In this document: positions 1 through 8,083 of the stretch, piece after piece | Numbering within the stretch: the stretch's first letter is position 1 | How the letters are laid out: each line of letters opens with the position of its first letter | NCBI GenBank assembly: GCA_017302295.1 | Contig: JAFLDS010000024.1 | Span: 1-45,431 of the forward strand | Direction of reading: 5' to 3' | DNA: 45,431 nt | DNA from: Thauera sp. | Lineage (GTDB): Bacteria; Pseudomonadota; Gammaproteobacteria; Burkholderiales; Rhodocyclaceae | Translations under genes and position numbers: made by a program | The notes under the pieces: model-generated | Told to the model about the DNA's origin: nothing | The model's database searches: none | Seen by the model: only the letters and a program-made list of their open reading frames with translations

Positions 1-447
1 CGCGGCAGCGGCGCGGGCGCCAACGGGCCGCGGCGCATCTTCGTCGTGTGCGAGGCGCGCGACCGCCGCGACGCGGTGCCGCTGGTGAAGGCGCTGCGCG
101 TGCGCGGCTTCGAGGTCACGCTCCCGCTGTTCAGCGGCGATGCCGGTGAGGTGCGCGAAGCCTTCCGCGAGCAGGCGGCGGGCGCCGATCGCGTGCTGCT
201 CTACTACGGCGCGGGTGACGAGGCGTGGAAATATCACCAGCTCAACGAGCTGCGCAAGGCGCGCGGCGAGCAGGCCGGCGGCGACGCCGGTCTGTGCTGT
301 ACCTGGGTCGCGCCGCCCGCCAGTGACGACAAGGCCTTGCTGCTGATGCTCGGCGAGCCGGGCACGATCGACGCCTCCGGCGGTATCTCGGACGCGGCGC
401 TCGATGCGCTGCTCGGTGCCGGCCGCGCCGCAGGGGCGGCATCGTGA
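1..447 (+). CDS. TIR-domain protein, 5' end outside window
   Basis: The reading frame is open from base 1 to the TGA at 445-447, giving 148 visible residues. A short Gly/Ala-rich stretch (RGSGAGANGPRR) leads into a TIR-like fold: a first strand (IFVVCEARD), a second (GFEVTLPLF), then ADRVLLYYGAGDEAWKYHQL and a later strand before VAPPASDDK. This matches the TIR subclass found beside bacterial STAND NTPases. TIR domains signal by assembly or by cleaving NAD+; I cannot confidently assign the catalytic Glu here. The linker before the TIR suggests another domain upstream, outside the window. The stop codon overlaps the GTG start of the next gene (GTGA), so the two are probably translationally coupled. 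Confident on the fold; function is inferred from family and context. Confidence 0.75.
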   Translation, partial: RGSGAGANGPRRIFVVCEARDRRDAVPLVKALRVRGFEVTLPLFSGDAGEVREAFREQAAGADRVLLYYGAGDEAWKYHQLNELRKARGEQAGGDAGLCCTWVAPPASDDKALLLMLGEPGTIDASGGISDAALDALLGAGRAAGAAS

Positions 448-2918
448 GCGCACCGCGGCCGGTCGTGCGCGGCAACCCCTATCCGGGCTTGCGTCCCTTC
501 CTCGAGCATGAGGAGCATCTGTTCTTCGGTCGCGAACGCCAGGTCGACGCGATGGCCGACAAGCTGCGCCAGACGCACTTCCTCGCGGTGGTCGGGACGT
601 CGGGCTCGGGCAAGTCGTCGCTGGTCAATTGCGGCCTGCGTCCGGCGCTGCATCGCGGCCTCATCGCCGACGCGGGGTCGGCGTGGCGGGTGGCGCAATT
701 CCGTCCCGGCAACGCGCCGATCCGCGCGCTGGCGCAGGCGCTGGCCGCGCGCGGCGTGCTCTACGACGCGCTGCCCAGCGGCCCCTTCAGCGCCACCGAG
801 ATGGTGGAGGCGACGCTGCGCATGAGCAGCCTGGGCCTGCTCGATGCCTACGAGCAGGCGCAACTGGGCAGTGGGGTCAATCTGCTGGTGGTCGCCGATC
901 AGTTCGAGGAGCTGTTCCGCTACCAGTCCCTCGCCGCGGGCGAACGCAGGGCCACTCAGCACTTTGCCGAGGAATCCACCGCCTTCGTCAATCTGCTGCT
1001 GGCGGTTGCCGAGCAGCGTCCGCCCGGGGTGTATGTGGTGCTCACCATGCGCTCCGACTTTCTCGGCGATTGTGCGCAGTTCGCGGGCCTCCCTGAGGCG
1101 ATCAACCAGGGCCAGTACCTGGTGCCGCGCATGAACCGCGACGAGCGCCGCCGCGCCATAGAGGGCCCGGCGCTGATGCACGGCGCACGCATCGCGCCGG
1201 TGCTGTTGACCCGGCTCGTGAATGATGTCGGCGATCTGCCCGACCAGCTGTCGCTGCTGCAGCATGCGCTCAACCGTACATGGGCGCGCTGGGCGGACGA
1301 GGTGGGCGAGGGAGCCGACAAGGGGGGCGGCGAGATCGAGTTGCGCCATTACGAGGCGGTCGGCTCGATGGCGCAGGCGCTCGACCAGCATGCCGAGGAG
1401 GCCTACGCCCGCCTGGGCAGCGAGGCCCGGCAGCGCATCGGCGAGAAGGTGTTCAAGGCGCTCACCGATTGCGGCACCGATGCGCGCGGCGTACGCCGGC
1501 CGACGCGCCTCGCGACCCTGTGTGAGCTTGCCGATGCCGCGGCGGACGAAGTGGGCGCGGTGGTCGAAGTGTTCCGCGCGCCCGAGTGCTGTTTCCTGAT
1601 GCCGCCCGCCGGCGAGGCGCTCGCCGCCGACACCGTCATCGACATCTCGCATGAGAGCCTGATGCGGGTCTGGCGCCGGCTGCGCGACTGGGCCGACGAG
1701 GAGGCTCGCTCCGCCGCCAGCCTGCGCCGGCTTGCACAGACCGCTGCCCTGCATGCCGAGCGCACCGCCGAGCTGCTGCGCGATCCGGAACTGCAGATGG
1801 CGCTCAATTGGCGCGCGCGCCAGCGACCGAATCCCACCTGGGCGGCGCAGTATGGCGTCCCCTTCGATGCCGCGATGCAGTTTCTCGAGGCTAGCGAAGC
1901 CGCGCGCACGGGGGAACAGGAGGCCGAGCGCCGTGCGCTGCGGCGCCGCCAGTTCGCCACCCTGGCCGCATTCATCGCCATCGCCGGCGCGGCAGGCTAC
2001 TTCTTCGACAGCGAACGGCGTATCCACGCCTCAAAGGCCGAGCTGGAGCGTGCGCTGGCGCAGGCGCAGCAGGACCGACTCGAGGCACAGCGGCAGACGC
2101 AGCTCGCCCAGGCAAATCTGCGCCGCGCCGAGGAGAAGGAGCGCGAGGCCCTGCAGGCGCGCAGGAAGGCCGAGGAGCTGCAGCTCACCGTCGATGCGCT
2201 GATGGCCCGCAGTGCCCCAGCGCCGGTCGCTGTTGCAGCGAAGCCTCCGCCCACGCCGTCACCGGCGCCAGCCGTCGCTGCGGCACCGCCCGCCCCGTCG
2301 GCGACAGGCGCCGCCCCCGCACAGGCCGTGCCGGCGCCCCCGCCCGCTCCGGTCGCCGCCGCGCCCCACCGGCTCACCGAGGATGAGCTCGGCCGCATCA
2401 TGCCCGCATTGCCCGCTGCCAGCCGCAGCGCGTGGACGGAGACCCTGAACCGCGCGATGGCCGAGTTCGACATCACCACCGCGCGCCGGCAGGCCGCCTT
2501 TCTCGCCCAGATCGCGCACGAAACCGGCCAGTTGCGCTACCTGGAAGAAGTGTGGGGACCCACCGACCAGCAGGCGCGCTACGAGCCGCCGTCGTCGCTG
2601 GCGACCAGCCTCGGCAATGTTCAGGCGGGCGATGGCGAGCGCTACCGCGGGCGCGGCCTGATCTGGATCACCGGCCGCGCCAATTACCAGCGCTTCGGCC
2701 AGGCGGTCGGCGCAGATCTGGTCGCCAACCCGGAACTCGCCGCAACGCCGGCGATCGCGGCGCGCACCGGCGCATGGTTCTGGAAGGTGCGAGGCCTCAA
2801 CGAGCTCGCCGACCGCGAGGACATCGCCGCCATCACCCGTCGCATCAGCGGCGGCGTGAACGGGCTCGCCGAGCGCCAGAAGCTGTACGAGCGGGCCAGC
2901 GCGGTGCTCGGCGGCTGA
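444..2918 (+). CDS. nSTAND1 NTPase - TM - coiled coil - GH19 hydrolase fusion
   Basis: The protein has 824 residues from a GTG start that overlaps the TIR gene by 4 nt. The N-terminus carries the nSTAND1 signature (NPYPGLRPF at 11-19, FFGRE at 27-31), a Walker A (GTSGSGKSS, 51-59) and a Walker B (LLVVADQFEELF, 147-158). A winged-helix-like region runs to about 415. One hydrophobic helix (about 504-522) follows an Arg-rich stretch (RRALRRR), which predicts the NTPase in the cytosol. A Glu/Arg/Ala coiled coil (525-585) and a Pro/Ala linker (588-640) lead to a GH19 chitinase/endolysin-like domain (643-824) with AHETG (putative catalytic Glu693) and RYRGRGLIWITGRANYQRFG, the GH19 core. By topology this domain lies in the periplasm, where it could cut peptidoglycan. 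With the TIR gene it resembles an NTP-dependent conflict system; that role is inferred. Confidence 0.85.
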   Translation: MSAPRPVVRGNPYPGLRPFLEHEEHLFFGRERQVDAMADKLRQTHFLAVVGTSGSGKSSLVNCGLRPALHRGLIADAGSAWRVAQFRPGNAPIRALAQALAARGVLYDALPSGPFSATEMVEATLRMSSLGLLDAYEQAQLGSGVNLLVVADQFEELFRYQSLAAGERRATQHFAEESTAFVNLLLAVAEQRPPGVYVVLTMRSDFLGDCAQFAGLPEAINQGQYLVPRMNRDERRRAIEGPALMHGARIAPVLLTRLVNDVGDLPDQLSLLQHALNRTWARWADEVGEGADKGGGEIELRHYEAVGSMAQALDQHAEEAYARLGSEARQRIGEKVFKALTDCGTDARGVRRPTRLATLCELADAAADEVGAVVEVFRAPECCFLMPPAGEALAADTVIDISHESLMRVWRRLRDWADEEARSAASLRRLAQTAALHAERTAELLRDPELQMALNWRARQRPNPTWAAQYGVPFDAAMQFLEASEAARTGEQEAERRALRRRQFATLAAFIAIAGAAGYFFDSERRIHASKAELERALAQAQQDRLEAQRQTQLAQANLRRAEEKEREALQARRKAEELQLTVDALMARSAPAPVAVAAKPPPTPSPAPAVAAAPPAPSATGAAPAQAVPAPPPAPVAAAPHRLTEDELGRIMPALPAASRSAWTETLNRAMAEFDITTARRQAAFLAQIAHETGQLRYLEEVWGPTDQQARYEPPSSLATSLGNVQAGDGERYRGRGLIWITGRANYQRFGQAVGADLVANPELAATPAIAARTGAWFWKVRGLNELADREDIAAITRRISGGVNGLAERQKLYERASAVLGG

Positions 2919-3031
2919 CGCGAGGCGGCCGTCGGCCGGTCGGTGGCACCGGGAAATGAACCGATGCCGCCGACAAGGCTCTGATCCGGGGAGTCGAACC
3001 CGTCGACAGTCTTTCTGCAACCCATCCCCAC

Positions 3032-3853
3032 ATGAAAACCACAAGACTCCTCGCACTGGGCTTCACCGCCCTGCTGACCCTGTCCTTCGGCATCAGCCTC
3101 GCCAACGACCCCCCTGGCGCAGGCAATGCCGAGTCGCGGAGCTGGCGCACCGCGCCGCGCCATTCGGCCGGCATCGCGCCCGACCCGCTCGCGCTCGCCG
3201 AGACCGCCATCGTGCAGGTGTATGCGGCGCCGACTTACGGCTGGCGTGGCTACTTTGCCGTGCATCCGTGGATCATCTTCAAGCGGCGCGGCGACACCGC
3301 TTACACCCGCTACGACGTCGTCGCCTGGGGCGGCGGCAAGGTCGTGCGGCGTGACTACGCGATCCCCGACGGGCTGTGGTTCGGGGCCACACCGAGGGTG
3401 CTGGTCGATCATCGCGGTGACGGCGCCGAGGCGATGATTCCCGCTATCGAGGCGGCGGTCGAAGGCTACCCCTACGCGCACGAGTACCGCAGCTACCCCG
3501 GCCCCAACAGCAATACCTTCCTTGCCCACATCGGCCGTGAAGTGCCCGCGCTCAGGCTCGATCTGCCGGCGAACGCCATCGGCAAGGACTATCGACCGTT
3601 GAGCGAGATCGTTGGTCTGTCGCCCTCGGGCGCCGGCGTACAGGCCTCCTTTCTCGGCATGCTCGGCCTCATCGTGGGGCTGGAGGAGGGCATCGAGTTC
3701 AACCTGCTCGGCCTCAGCTTCGGCCTCGACCTCAACCGCCCCGGCCTGCGCCTGCCCTCCGTCGGGCGCCTGGGCATGGACGACGCGACGGTGACCGACA
3801 CCACTCCCGACGGCGTGCTTTCGCGGTCGGCAAGCATCGGGAGAGCGCAGTGA
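3032..3853 (+). CDS. DUF3750 family exported protein
   Basis: This 273-residue protein starts at ATG 3032 with a hydrophobic signal-like N-terminus (TRLLALGFTALLTLSFGISL, ending before about residue 25). The body matches DUF3750: VQVYAAPTYGWRGYFAVHPW, YTRYDVVAWGGG, then a Tyr/Pro-rich YRSYPGPNSNTFLAHIGRE containing an Asn-Thr-Phe motif common in this family. The GWRGYFAVHPW...NSNTF arrangement could be an amidase- or transglutaminase-like pocket, but the family has no established activity that I know of. It lies 113 bp after the STAND gene on the same strand. That gap shows no clear terminator, so read-through is possible. Its stop overlaps an upstream GTG of the next frame, but the next gene probably starts later (3916). 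Family assignment is good; function unknown. Confidence 0.75.
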   Translation: MKTTRLLALGFTALLTLSFGISLANDPPGAGNAESRSWRTAPRHSAGIAPDPLALAETAIVQVYAAPTYGWRGYFAVHPWIIFKRRGDTAYTRYDVVAWGGGKVVRRDYAIPDGLWFGATPRVLVDHRGDGAEAMIPAIEAAVEGYPYAHEYRSYPGPNSNTFLAHIGREVPALRLDLPANAIGKDYRPLSEIVGLSPSGAGVQASFLGMLGLIVGLEEGIEFNLLGLSFGLDLNRPGLRLPSVGRLGMDDATVTDTTPDGVLSRSASIGRAQ

Positions 3854-3915
3854 GCGAGCCGAGGGACTCGAGCGGCGTGTGCCATGGCCGGCACCCAAGC
3901 GACCCTGGAACGCGA

Positions 3916-4554
3916 ATGCCGGCGATGAGCCGGCGGCGCTTCATCCTCAGCCTGGCCCTGTCTGCCCTGCTGGCCGCGTGCGGAAAGGCCGCAAAGCTGC
4001 CGGCCATCCCGCGTGGCGCCAGCGTGCTTGCGTTCGGCGACAGCGTGACCTTCGGCACCGGCGCCGCGGAGGGCGAGGACTGGCCGACGCTGCTGGCCGC
4101 GATGACGGCCTGGGACATCGCCAACGCAGGTATTCCGGGCGACACCGCGGCGGCAGGCAGGACGCGCATCGGGCCGCTGCTCGATGAGTTCCGCCCGGCG
4201 CTGGTGATCGTCGAGCTTGGCGGCAACGACTTCATCCGGCGCCGCTCGCACAACGCGGTCAAGGAAGACCTGCGCAGCATTGTCCGCGAGGCGAGGCAGG
4301 CGGGCGTCCAGGTCGTGCTGGTCGCCGTTCCCGAGCTGTCGCTGCTCGGCGCCGTCGCCGGGCGGCCGTCCGATGCTGCGCTTTACGCGGAATTGGCGGA
4401 TGAAGAAGGCGTGCCGCTGGTGCCTGACGTCTTCTCCAGCATCCTCGCCCGGCCGGAACTGTGCGCCGATCGCATTCATCCCAATGCGCGCGGTTACCAG
4501 GCGATGGCGGCCGGCATCCATGCCGCGCTGCAGTCGATCGGATTGGCTGCCTGA
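3916..4554 (+). CDS. SGNH/GDSL arylesterase lipoprotein (TesA-like)
   Basis: This 212-residue SGNH hydrolase carries the four family blocks: AFGDSVTFG (nucleophile Ser), IPGDT (Gly block), ELGGNDF (Asn block) and DRIHPNARGY (Asp/His). The N-terminus MPAMSRRRFILSLALSALLAACGK has an Arg-rich start, a hydrophobic stretch and a lipobox (LAAC), so it is probably a lipoprotein. I chose ATG 3916 because it puts the signal peptide at the N-terminus; the frame is open back to GTG 3850, but that segment looks non-coding. The family hydrolyses short acyl esters and thioesters (TesA/arylesterase). It follows the DUF3750 gene by 62 bp and may share its transcript. Confidence 0.85.
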   Translation: MPAMSRRRFILSLALSALLAACGKAAKLPAIPRGASVLAFGDSVTFGTGAAEGEDWPTLLAAMTAWDIANAGIPGDTAAAGRTRIGPLLDEFRPALVIVELGGNDFIRRRSHNAVKEDLRSIVREARQAGVQVVLVAVPELSLLGAVAGRPSDAALYAELADEEGVPLVPDVFSSILARPELCADRIHPNARGYQAMAAGIHAALQSIGLAA

Positions 4555-4645
4555 ACCGGCTGGGCATTGACCCGGAAACGGGGCAGCGTCCGATGGTGCC
4601 GGCCTGCTCTGCGCTGTCGCGCGGGAAAGGTGCCGAGCAATGCCC

Positions 4646-6406
4646 TCAGCTCTTGCCGACGTCCGCCAGTTCGGTGCGGTTGCGGCCATTCGCCTTGGCG
4701 CGGTACAACGCGTCGTCTGCCGCCTTGATCAGGCTCTCGCCGTGAGTGCCGTGTCCGGGCAGGCAGGCCACGCCGATCGATACCGTGATGCCCGGCAGCG
4801 CCTTGCCGTGCAGCATCACTGACAGGTGGCTGACCGAGTCGCGGAATTTCTCCAGGCGGGCGCAGGCCTGCTCCGGTTCGAGTTCGGGCAGGATCAGCAG
4901 GAACTCCTCGCCGCCGTAGCGGCAGGCCAGATCGCTTCCCTGGCGGAAGCGCGACATCAGCTGCGCGAACTCCTTCAGCACCATGTCGCCGGCTTCATGA
5001 CCATAGGCGTCGTTGAAGTGCTTGAAGTTGTCAATGTCCAGCATCGCCAGCGCGAGTGGTTTGCGCGCCCGCGTCATGCGGCTGATCTCGCGCGCCAGGG
5101 CCTCTTCCATGAAGCGGCGATTGTAGAGACCGGTCAGTGGGTCGCGGATCGACAGCGAGTGCAGTGATTCGCGCAGGCGCAGGTTGGCCAGCGCAAGGCT
5201 GATGTTGTCGGCCGCCGCGCCGGCAAGCTGGCGGAAATGCTGGCGGCGGTTTGCATCCGTGCCTGCCGGATCGATCACGAGATGGATGATGCCCAGCGCC
5301 GTGCCCTGTGCCTGCAGCGGAATGCACATATAGGGCTTGGTTTCGGGATCGATGTAGCGGCAAGGGGGATTGATCGACTTCTCGAAGCCGATCTCGTGAA
5401 TATGGCTGCGCCGCAGCGCCCAGCAGTCGCCAGGCGGGATCGAAAGCTCCTCGGTGCATTGAGCGCCCCAGCACACTGCCTCCTCCAACAGGTTGCCGGA
5501 GGCGCGCAGCAGGAACAATCGTCCGCTCGATGCGGGAAACAGCTGCTCCATCGTGGCGCGGATGATCGGGTAGGACTCCTCCACTGTGCGGCTGCTCTGC
5601 AACAGGCTGTTCGTCTGGCCGAGCAGGACCACCTCGCGGTTGGTGGTCTCCAGCGCCTCCTGCGAACGCTTGAGCGCAGTGACGTCGCGCGCCGCGGCGA
5701 ACACGCCTGCCACCTGGCCTGCTTCGTCATGGTAGATGCTGGCGTTGTAGAGGACATCAATCACCGTGCCCGATGTGTGGCACAGCGCCAGCGGGTAGTC
5801 GGTGACGTGGCCCTGCGAGAACACCCGTTGGTAACCTGCGCGGGCCTTGGCCGGTTCGGTGAAGTAGTCCGAAAAATCGCTGCCGATCAGCGCCTCGCGT
5901 GGACGCCCGGTGGCTTGTTCGGTGGCGCGGTTGACGTCCATGATCTTGCCGCCGGTGCTGATCGTCACCAGCGGGTCGATGCTCGCCTCGATCAGGCTGC
6001 GCGCGTAGTGCGAGGCTGCGATCAGCTTGCATTGCACTTGTTTCACGTCGGTCACGTCGCGCGCCTCGACAAACAGCCCGATCACCTCCCTGGCATCATT
6101 GCGGATGGGCTCCATGTGCAGTTCGAGCTCGGCCGGCGAGCCGTCCCCGTGCTGCGTACGCAGGGTCTCGCTGACGACGTTGCCTTCGGTCAGCGCGCGC
6201 TGCAACAGCCGTCCGGCCGCCGGCCGGTCGATGAAGTGCGCGACGAAGTCACTGCCTGTCCATTGCTCGCGCGGCATTCGGGATGCGTGGATGACCGCGT
6301 CGTTGATGTCGACGATGCGGCCCGCGCGATCAACCGCCAGCATCGGCACCTGGGTAGCACTCAGGAAATGGCTGCGAAGCTGCAGGGAATCGAAGTTCTC
6401 GTCCAT
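4646..6406 (-). CDS. Diguanylate cyclase, PAS-PAS-GAF-GGDEF
   Basis: This 586-residue signalling enzyme has two N-terminal PAS domains (about 10-130, ending EARDVTDVKQ; about 135-255, ending AARDVTALKRSQ), a GAF-like domain (about 265-415) containing CWGAQC and PPCRYIDPETKPYMCIPL, and a GGDEF domain (about 425-580). The active site is intact: RDPLTGLYNRRF, LDIDNFKHFND and YGGEEF (about 497-502). It should make cyclic di-GMP from two GTP in the cytosol. No membrane helix is visible, so the cue is probably intracellular. The inhibitory I-site normally reads RxxD just before GGEEF; here the residues are QGSD, so product inhibition by that site may be lost. It is monocistronic and convergent with the esterase gene. 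Confidence 0.92.
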   Translation of the reverse strand: MDENFDSLQLRSHFLSATQVPMLAVDRAGRIVDINDAVIHASRMPREQWTGSDFVAHFIDRPAAGRLLQRALTEGNVVSETLRTQHGDGSPAELELHMEPIRNDAREVIGLFVEARDVTDVKQVQCKLIAASHYARSLIEASIDPLVTISTGGKIMDVNRATEQATGRPREALIGSDFSDYFTEPAKARAGYQRVFSQGHVTDYPLALCHTSGTVIDVLYNASIYHDEAGQVAGVFAAARDVTALKRSQEALETTNREVVLLGQTNSLLQSSRTVEESYPIIRATMEQLFPASSGRLFLLRASGNLLEEAVCWGAQCTEELSIPPGDCWALRRSHIHEIGFEKSINPPCRYIDPETKPYMCIPLQAQGTALGIIHLVIDPAGTDANRRQHFRQLAGAAADNISLALANLRLRESLHSLSIRDPLTGLYNRRFMEEALAREISRMTRARKPLALAMLDIDNFKHFNDAYGHEAGDMVLKEFAQLMSRFRQGSDLACRYGGEEFLLILPELEPEQACARLEKFRDSVSHLSVMLHGKALPGITVSIGVACLPGHGTHGESLIKAADDALYRAKANGRNRTELADVGKS

Positions 6407-6619
6407 GGGCGACTCGCTTTCTGGTTAGGAAGCGCGGCCTATCGGCGGCGACTTGAAGATTACCCCTTTCGACTGTGCAAGGCGTCGAGCATTGCGGGTT
6501 CGCTACCGACTCAGCAGCGATCCCCGCGCCATCGCCCGCAGCTCGCCGGCCATCGCCTCCGCGGCGGTTCCGGCTGCCAGACGCAGGAACTGGGGCTGGC
6601 GCGGTGAGGGGCTGCGGGG

Positions 6620-6639
6620 GCGGTCGAGCCCGCTCCTGC
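6620..6639. repeat. REP-like repeat, degenerate copy
   Basis: GCGGTCGAGCCCGCTCCTGC differs at only two of 20 positions from GCGGTCAAGCCCGCTCCTAC at 34972-34991. It sits in the 284-bp gap between the GGDEF gene start (6406) and the end of the eamA gene (6691). I see no other element in this gap. Confidence 0.55.
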
Positions 6640-6690
6640 ACGGTGGCGTTTGTGCGCATGTGGTTCCATCGGGGGCCGCGCCTGCTTCGT

Positions 6691-7602
6691 TCAGCCCTTT
6701 TCCCCCTTCGCCGCCAGATAGATGCCCACCAGCAGCAGGCTGAAGCCGACGAACTGCAGCGGTGCGAAGCCTTCGCCGAAGATGAGAAAGGCCATCAGCG
6801 CGCTCCCCACCGGCTCGCCCAGCGTTACCACGGCGACGAAGGTGGCCGACACGTAGCGCAGCGACCAGTTGTAGGCGGTGTGGCCGAGCAGCTGCGGCCC
6901 CAGCGCCATCGCCAGCAGCACCGCCCACGCCGTGCCCGACAAGTCGAACAGCTCCACCCCGCCGGCGCCACTGGCGGCGAACAGGAACAGCGCCGCGGCG
7001 CCATAGGCGAGCCAGATGTAGGCCGGCAGCCCCAGCCCGGCGCGCAGCCGGCGGCCGATCAGCAGGTAGGCGGAAAAGCACCAGCTCCCGACCAGCGCCA
7101 GCATGTTGCCGAAGAAGGGGTTCGCGCCCGCGCCGGCGGTCTGGCTGTCGCTCCAGAAGATGAACAGGCTGCCGGCGAAGGATAGTGCGATGCCGCCGAT
7201 CATCATCTTCGTCGGCGTCTCGCGGAAGATCAGGAAGGACGCCAGCCCGATCCACAGCGGATTGGTGGTGACCAGCGCGGTGCTGGAGGCTACCGAGGTG
7301 TATTCCAGCGAGCTGATCCAGGTCGCGAAGTGCAGCGCGAGGAAGAAGCCGGCGGCGAGCGCCATGCCGATCTGCCTGCGTGTCAGCCGCGCCAGTTCGT
7401 GGCGCGACTGCAGGAAGGCCACCGGCGTGATGATCAGCGCCGCCAGCCCCAGCCGCCAGGTGGCGACGGTGAGCGAACTGACGCCCTCGGCCTGGGCGAG
7501 GCGGGCGAAGATGGCGCCGAAGGAAATCGCGGCGAGGCCGATGCCGAGGACGACGAAGGGCAGCCAGCGGGCGGGTTGGGGCGCTGCGATGCTTTGCGTC
7601 AT
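6691..7602 (-). CDS. EamA-family (DMT) transporter
   Basis: This 303-residue integral membrane protein has two EamA repeats and about ten hydrophobic helices. Typical features are GAIFARLAQAEGVS in repeat 1 and LGPQLLGHTAYNWSLRYVSATFVAVVTLGEPVGSAL in repeat 2, the latter the family hallmark that ends in an E-P pair. Members export metabolites or amino acids; the substrate cannot be read from sequence. I chose ATG 7602 (MTQSIAAP), which overlaps the stop of the DUF2442 gene by 4 nt. An upstream in-frame extension to 7803 lies inside DUF2442 and was rejected. The overlap suggests coupled translation at the tail of the liv/DUF4160/DUF2442 unit. Confidence 0.88.
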   Translation of the reverse strand: MTQSIAAPQPARWLPFVVLGIGLAAISFGAIFARLAQAEGVSSLTVATWRLGLAALIITPVAFLQSRHELARLTRRQIGMALAAGFFLALHFATWISSLEYTSVASSTALVTTNPLWIGLASFLIFRETPTKMMIGGIALSFAGSLFIFWSDSQTAGAGANPFFGNMLALVGSWCFSAYLLIGRRLRAGLGLPAYIWLAYGAAALFLFAASGAGGVELFDLSGTAWAVLLAMALGPQLLGHTAYNWSLRYVSATFVAVVTLGEPVGSALMAFLIFGEGFAPLQFVGFSLLLVGIYLAAKGEKG

Positions 7603-7883
7603 TGAGTCGGATGTGTGCTGCCCGTCTTGCTGACGAGCGGAAACTTCTCTGGGTGTCGGATCGATTCGACCGCGAGGTCGATATCCAGCTCCGGCCAGTA
7701 CAGGTGATCGGGCGAGGGGGCTTCCACATTCAGGATCTGTCCGACGGGTGCCTCCCTGAACCAGGGAAATTCCGTGAACGGGAGGAACAACTCCTCGTCC
7801 CACAGCAACAGCCAGAGGCCGTGACGAGAGATGTTGGTGACCTCAACCGCCAAAGTGTCGATGCCAAGCGTTGCGGATGTCAT
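7599..7883 (-). CDS. DUF2442 domain protein
   Basis: This 94-residue protein matches DUF2442: EVTNISRHGLWLLLWDEELFLPF, then FPWFREAPVGQILNVEAP and the LYWPELDIDLAVESIRHPE ending that typifies the family. DUF2442 proteins are small and often encoded beside DUF4160 proteins, in an arrangement like a type II toxin-antitoxin pair; the biochemical role is unproven. It overlaps the DUF4160 gene by 41 nt upstream and the eamA start by 4 nt downstream, so the three are probably co-translated. Confidence 0.85.
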   Translation of the reverse strand: MTSATLGIDTLAVEVTNISRHGLWLLLWDEELFLPFTEFPWFREAPVGQILNVEAPSPDHLYWPELDIDLAVESIRHPEKFPLVSKTGSTHPTQ

Positions 7884-8082
7884 GTTCGTGCTCCGTGACC
7901 AGTTTCAGCGCGAGTGCGATCTCGCGCTGCGAAAAGCCGATGAACTGTGCAAGTTCGATTCGCGGATCCAGCCAGAACTTGGCCTCGCCGCTTTGACCTT
8001 GGACATGCACATGCATTCTCGGCTCTTCGCGTGAAAAGAAGTAGAACCGAAAGCCCCCTTCACGGAATACGGTGGGACTCAT
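7843..8082 (-). CDS. DUF4160 domain protein
   Basis: This 79-residue protein has the DUF4160 signature: FREGGFRFYFFSREEPRMHVHVQ followed by AKFWLDPRIELAQFIGFSQRE and a helical C-terminus ending NAWHRHFGG. The family is usually paired with DUF2442 and suspected to be one half of a toxin-antitoxin-like module, without a demonstrated activity that I can cite. Its ATG lies one base after the livF stop (TAAGATG), which strongly suggests transcription and translation as the continuation of the liv operon. Its last 41 nt overlap the DUF2442 start region. Confidence 0.85.
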   Translation of the reverse strand: MSPTVFREGGFRFYFFSREEPRMHVHVQGQSGEAKFWLDPRIELAQFIGFSQREIALALKLVTEHEHDIRNAWHRHFGG

Positions 8083-8083
8083 C

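Noticed and set aside
234-2027. Long open frame antisense to the STAND gene
   Set aside because: The plus-strand frame has clear domains; the antisense frame is a GC-rich shadow without recognisable motifs.
2218-2363. Repetitive GCC/CCG-rich tract, possible array
   Set aside because: It encodes the Pro/Ala linker of the STAND-GH19 protein; no spacer-repeat structure.
2983-3008. tRNA T-arm-like sequence (minus strand, GGGTTCGACTCCC)
   Set aside because: No acceptor, anticodon or D arm could be placed around it; at most a remnant.
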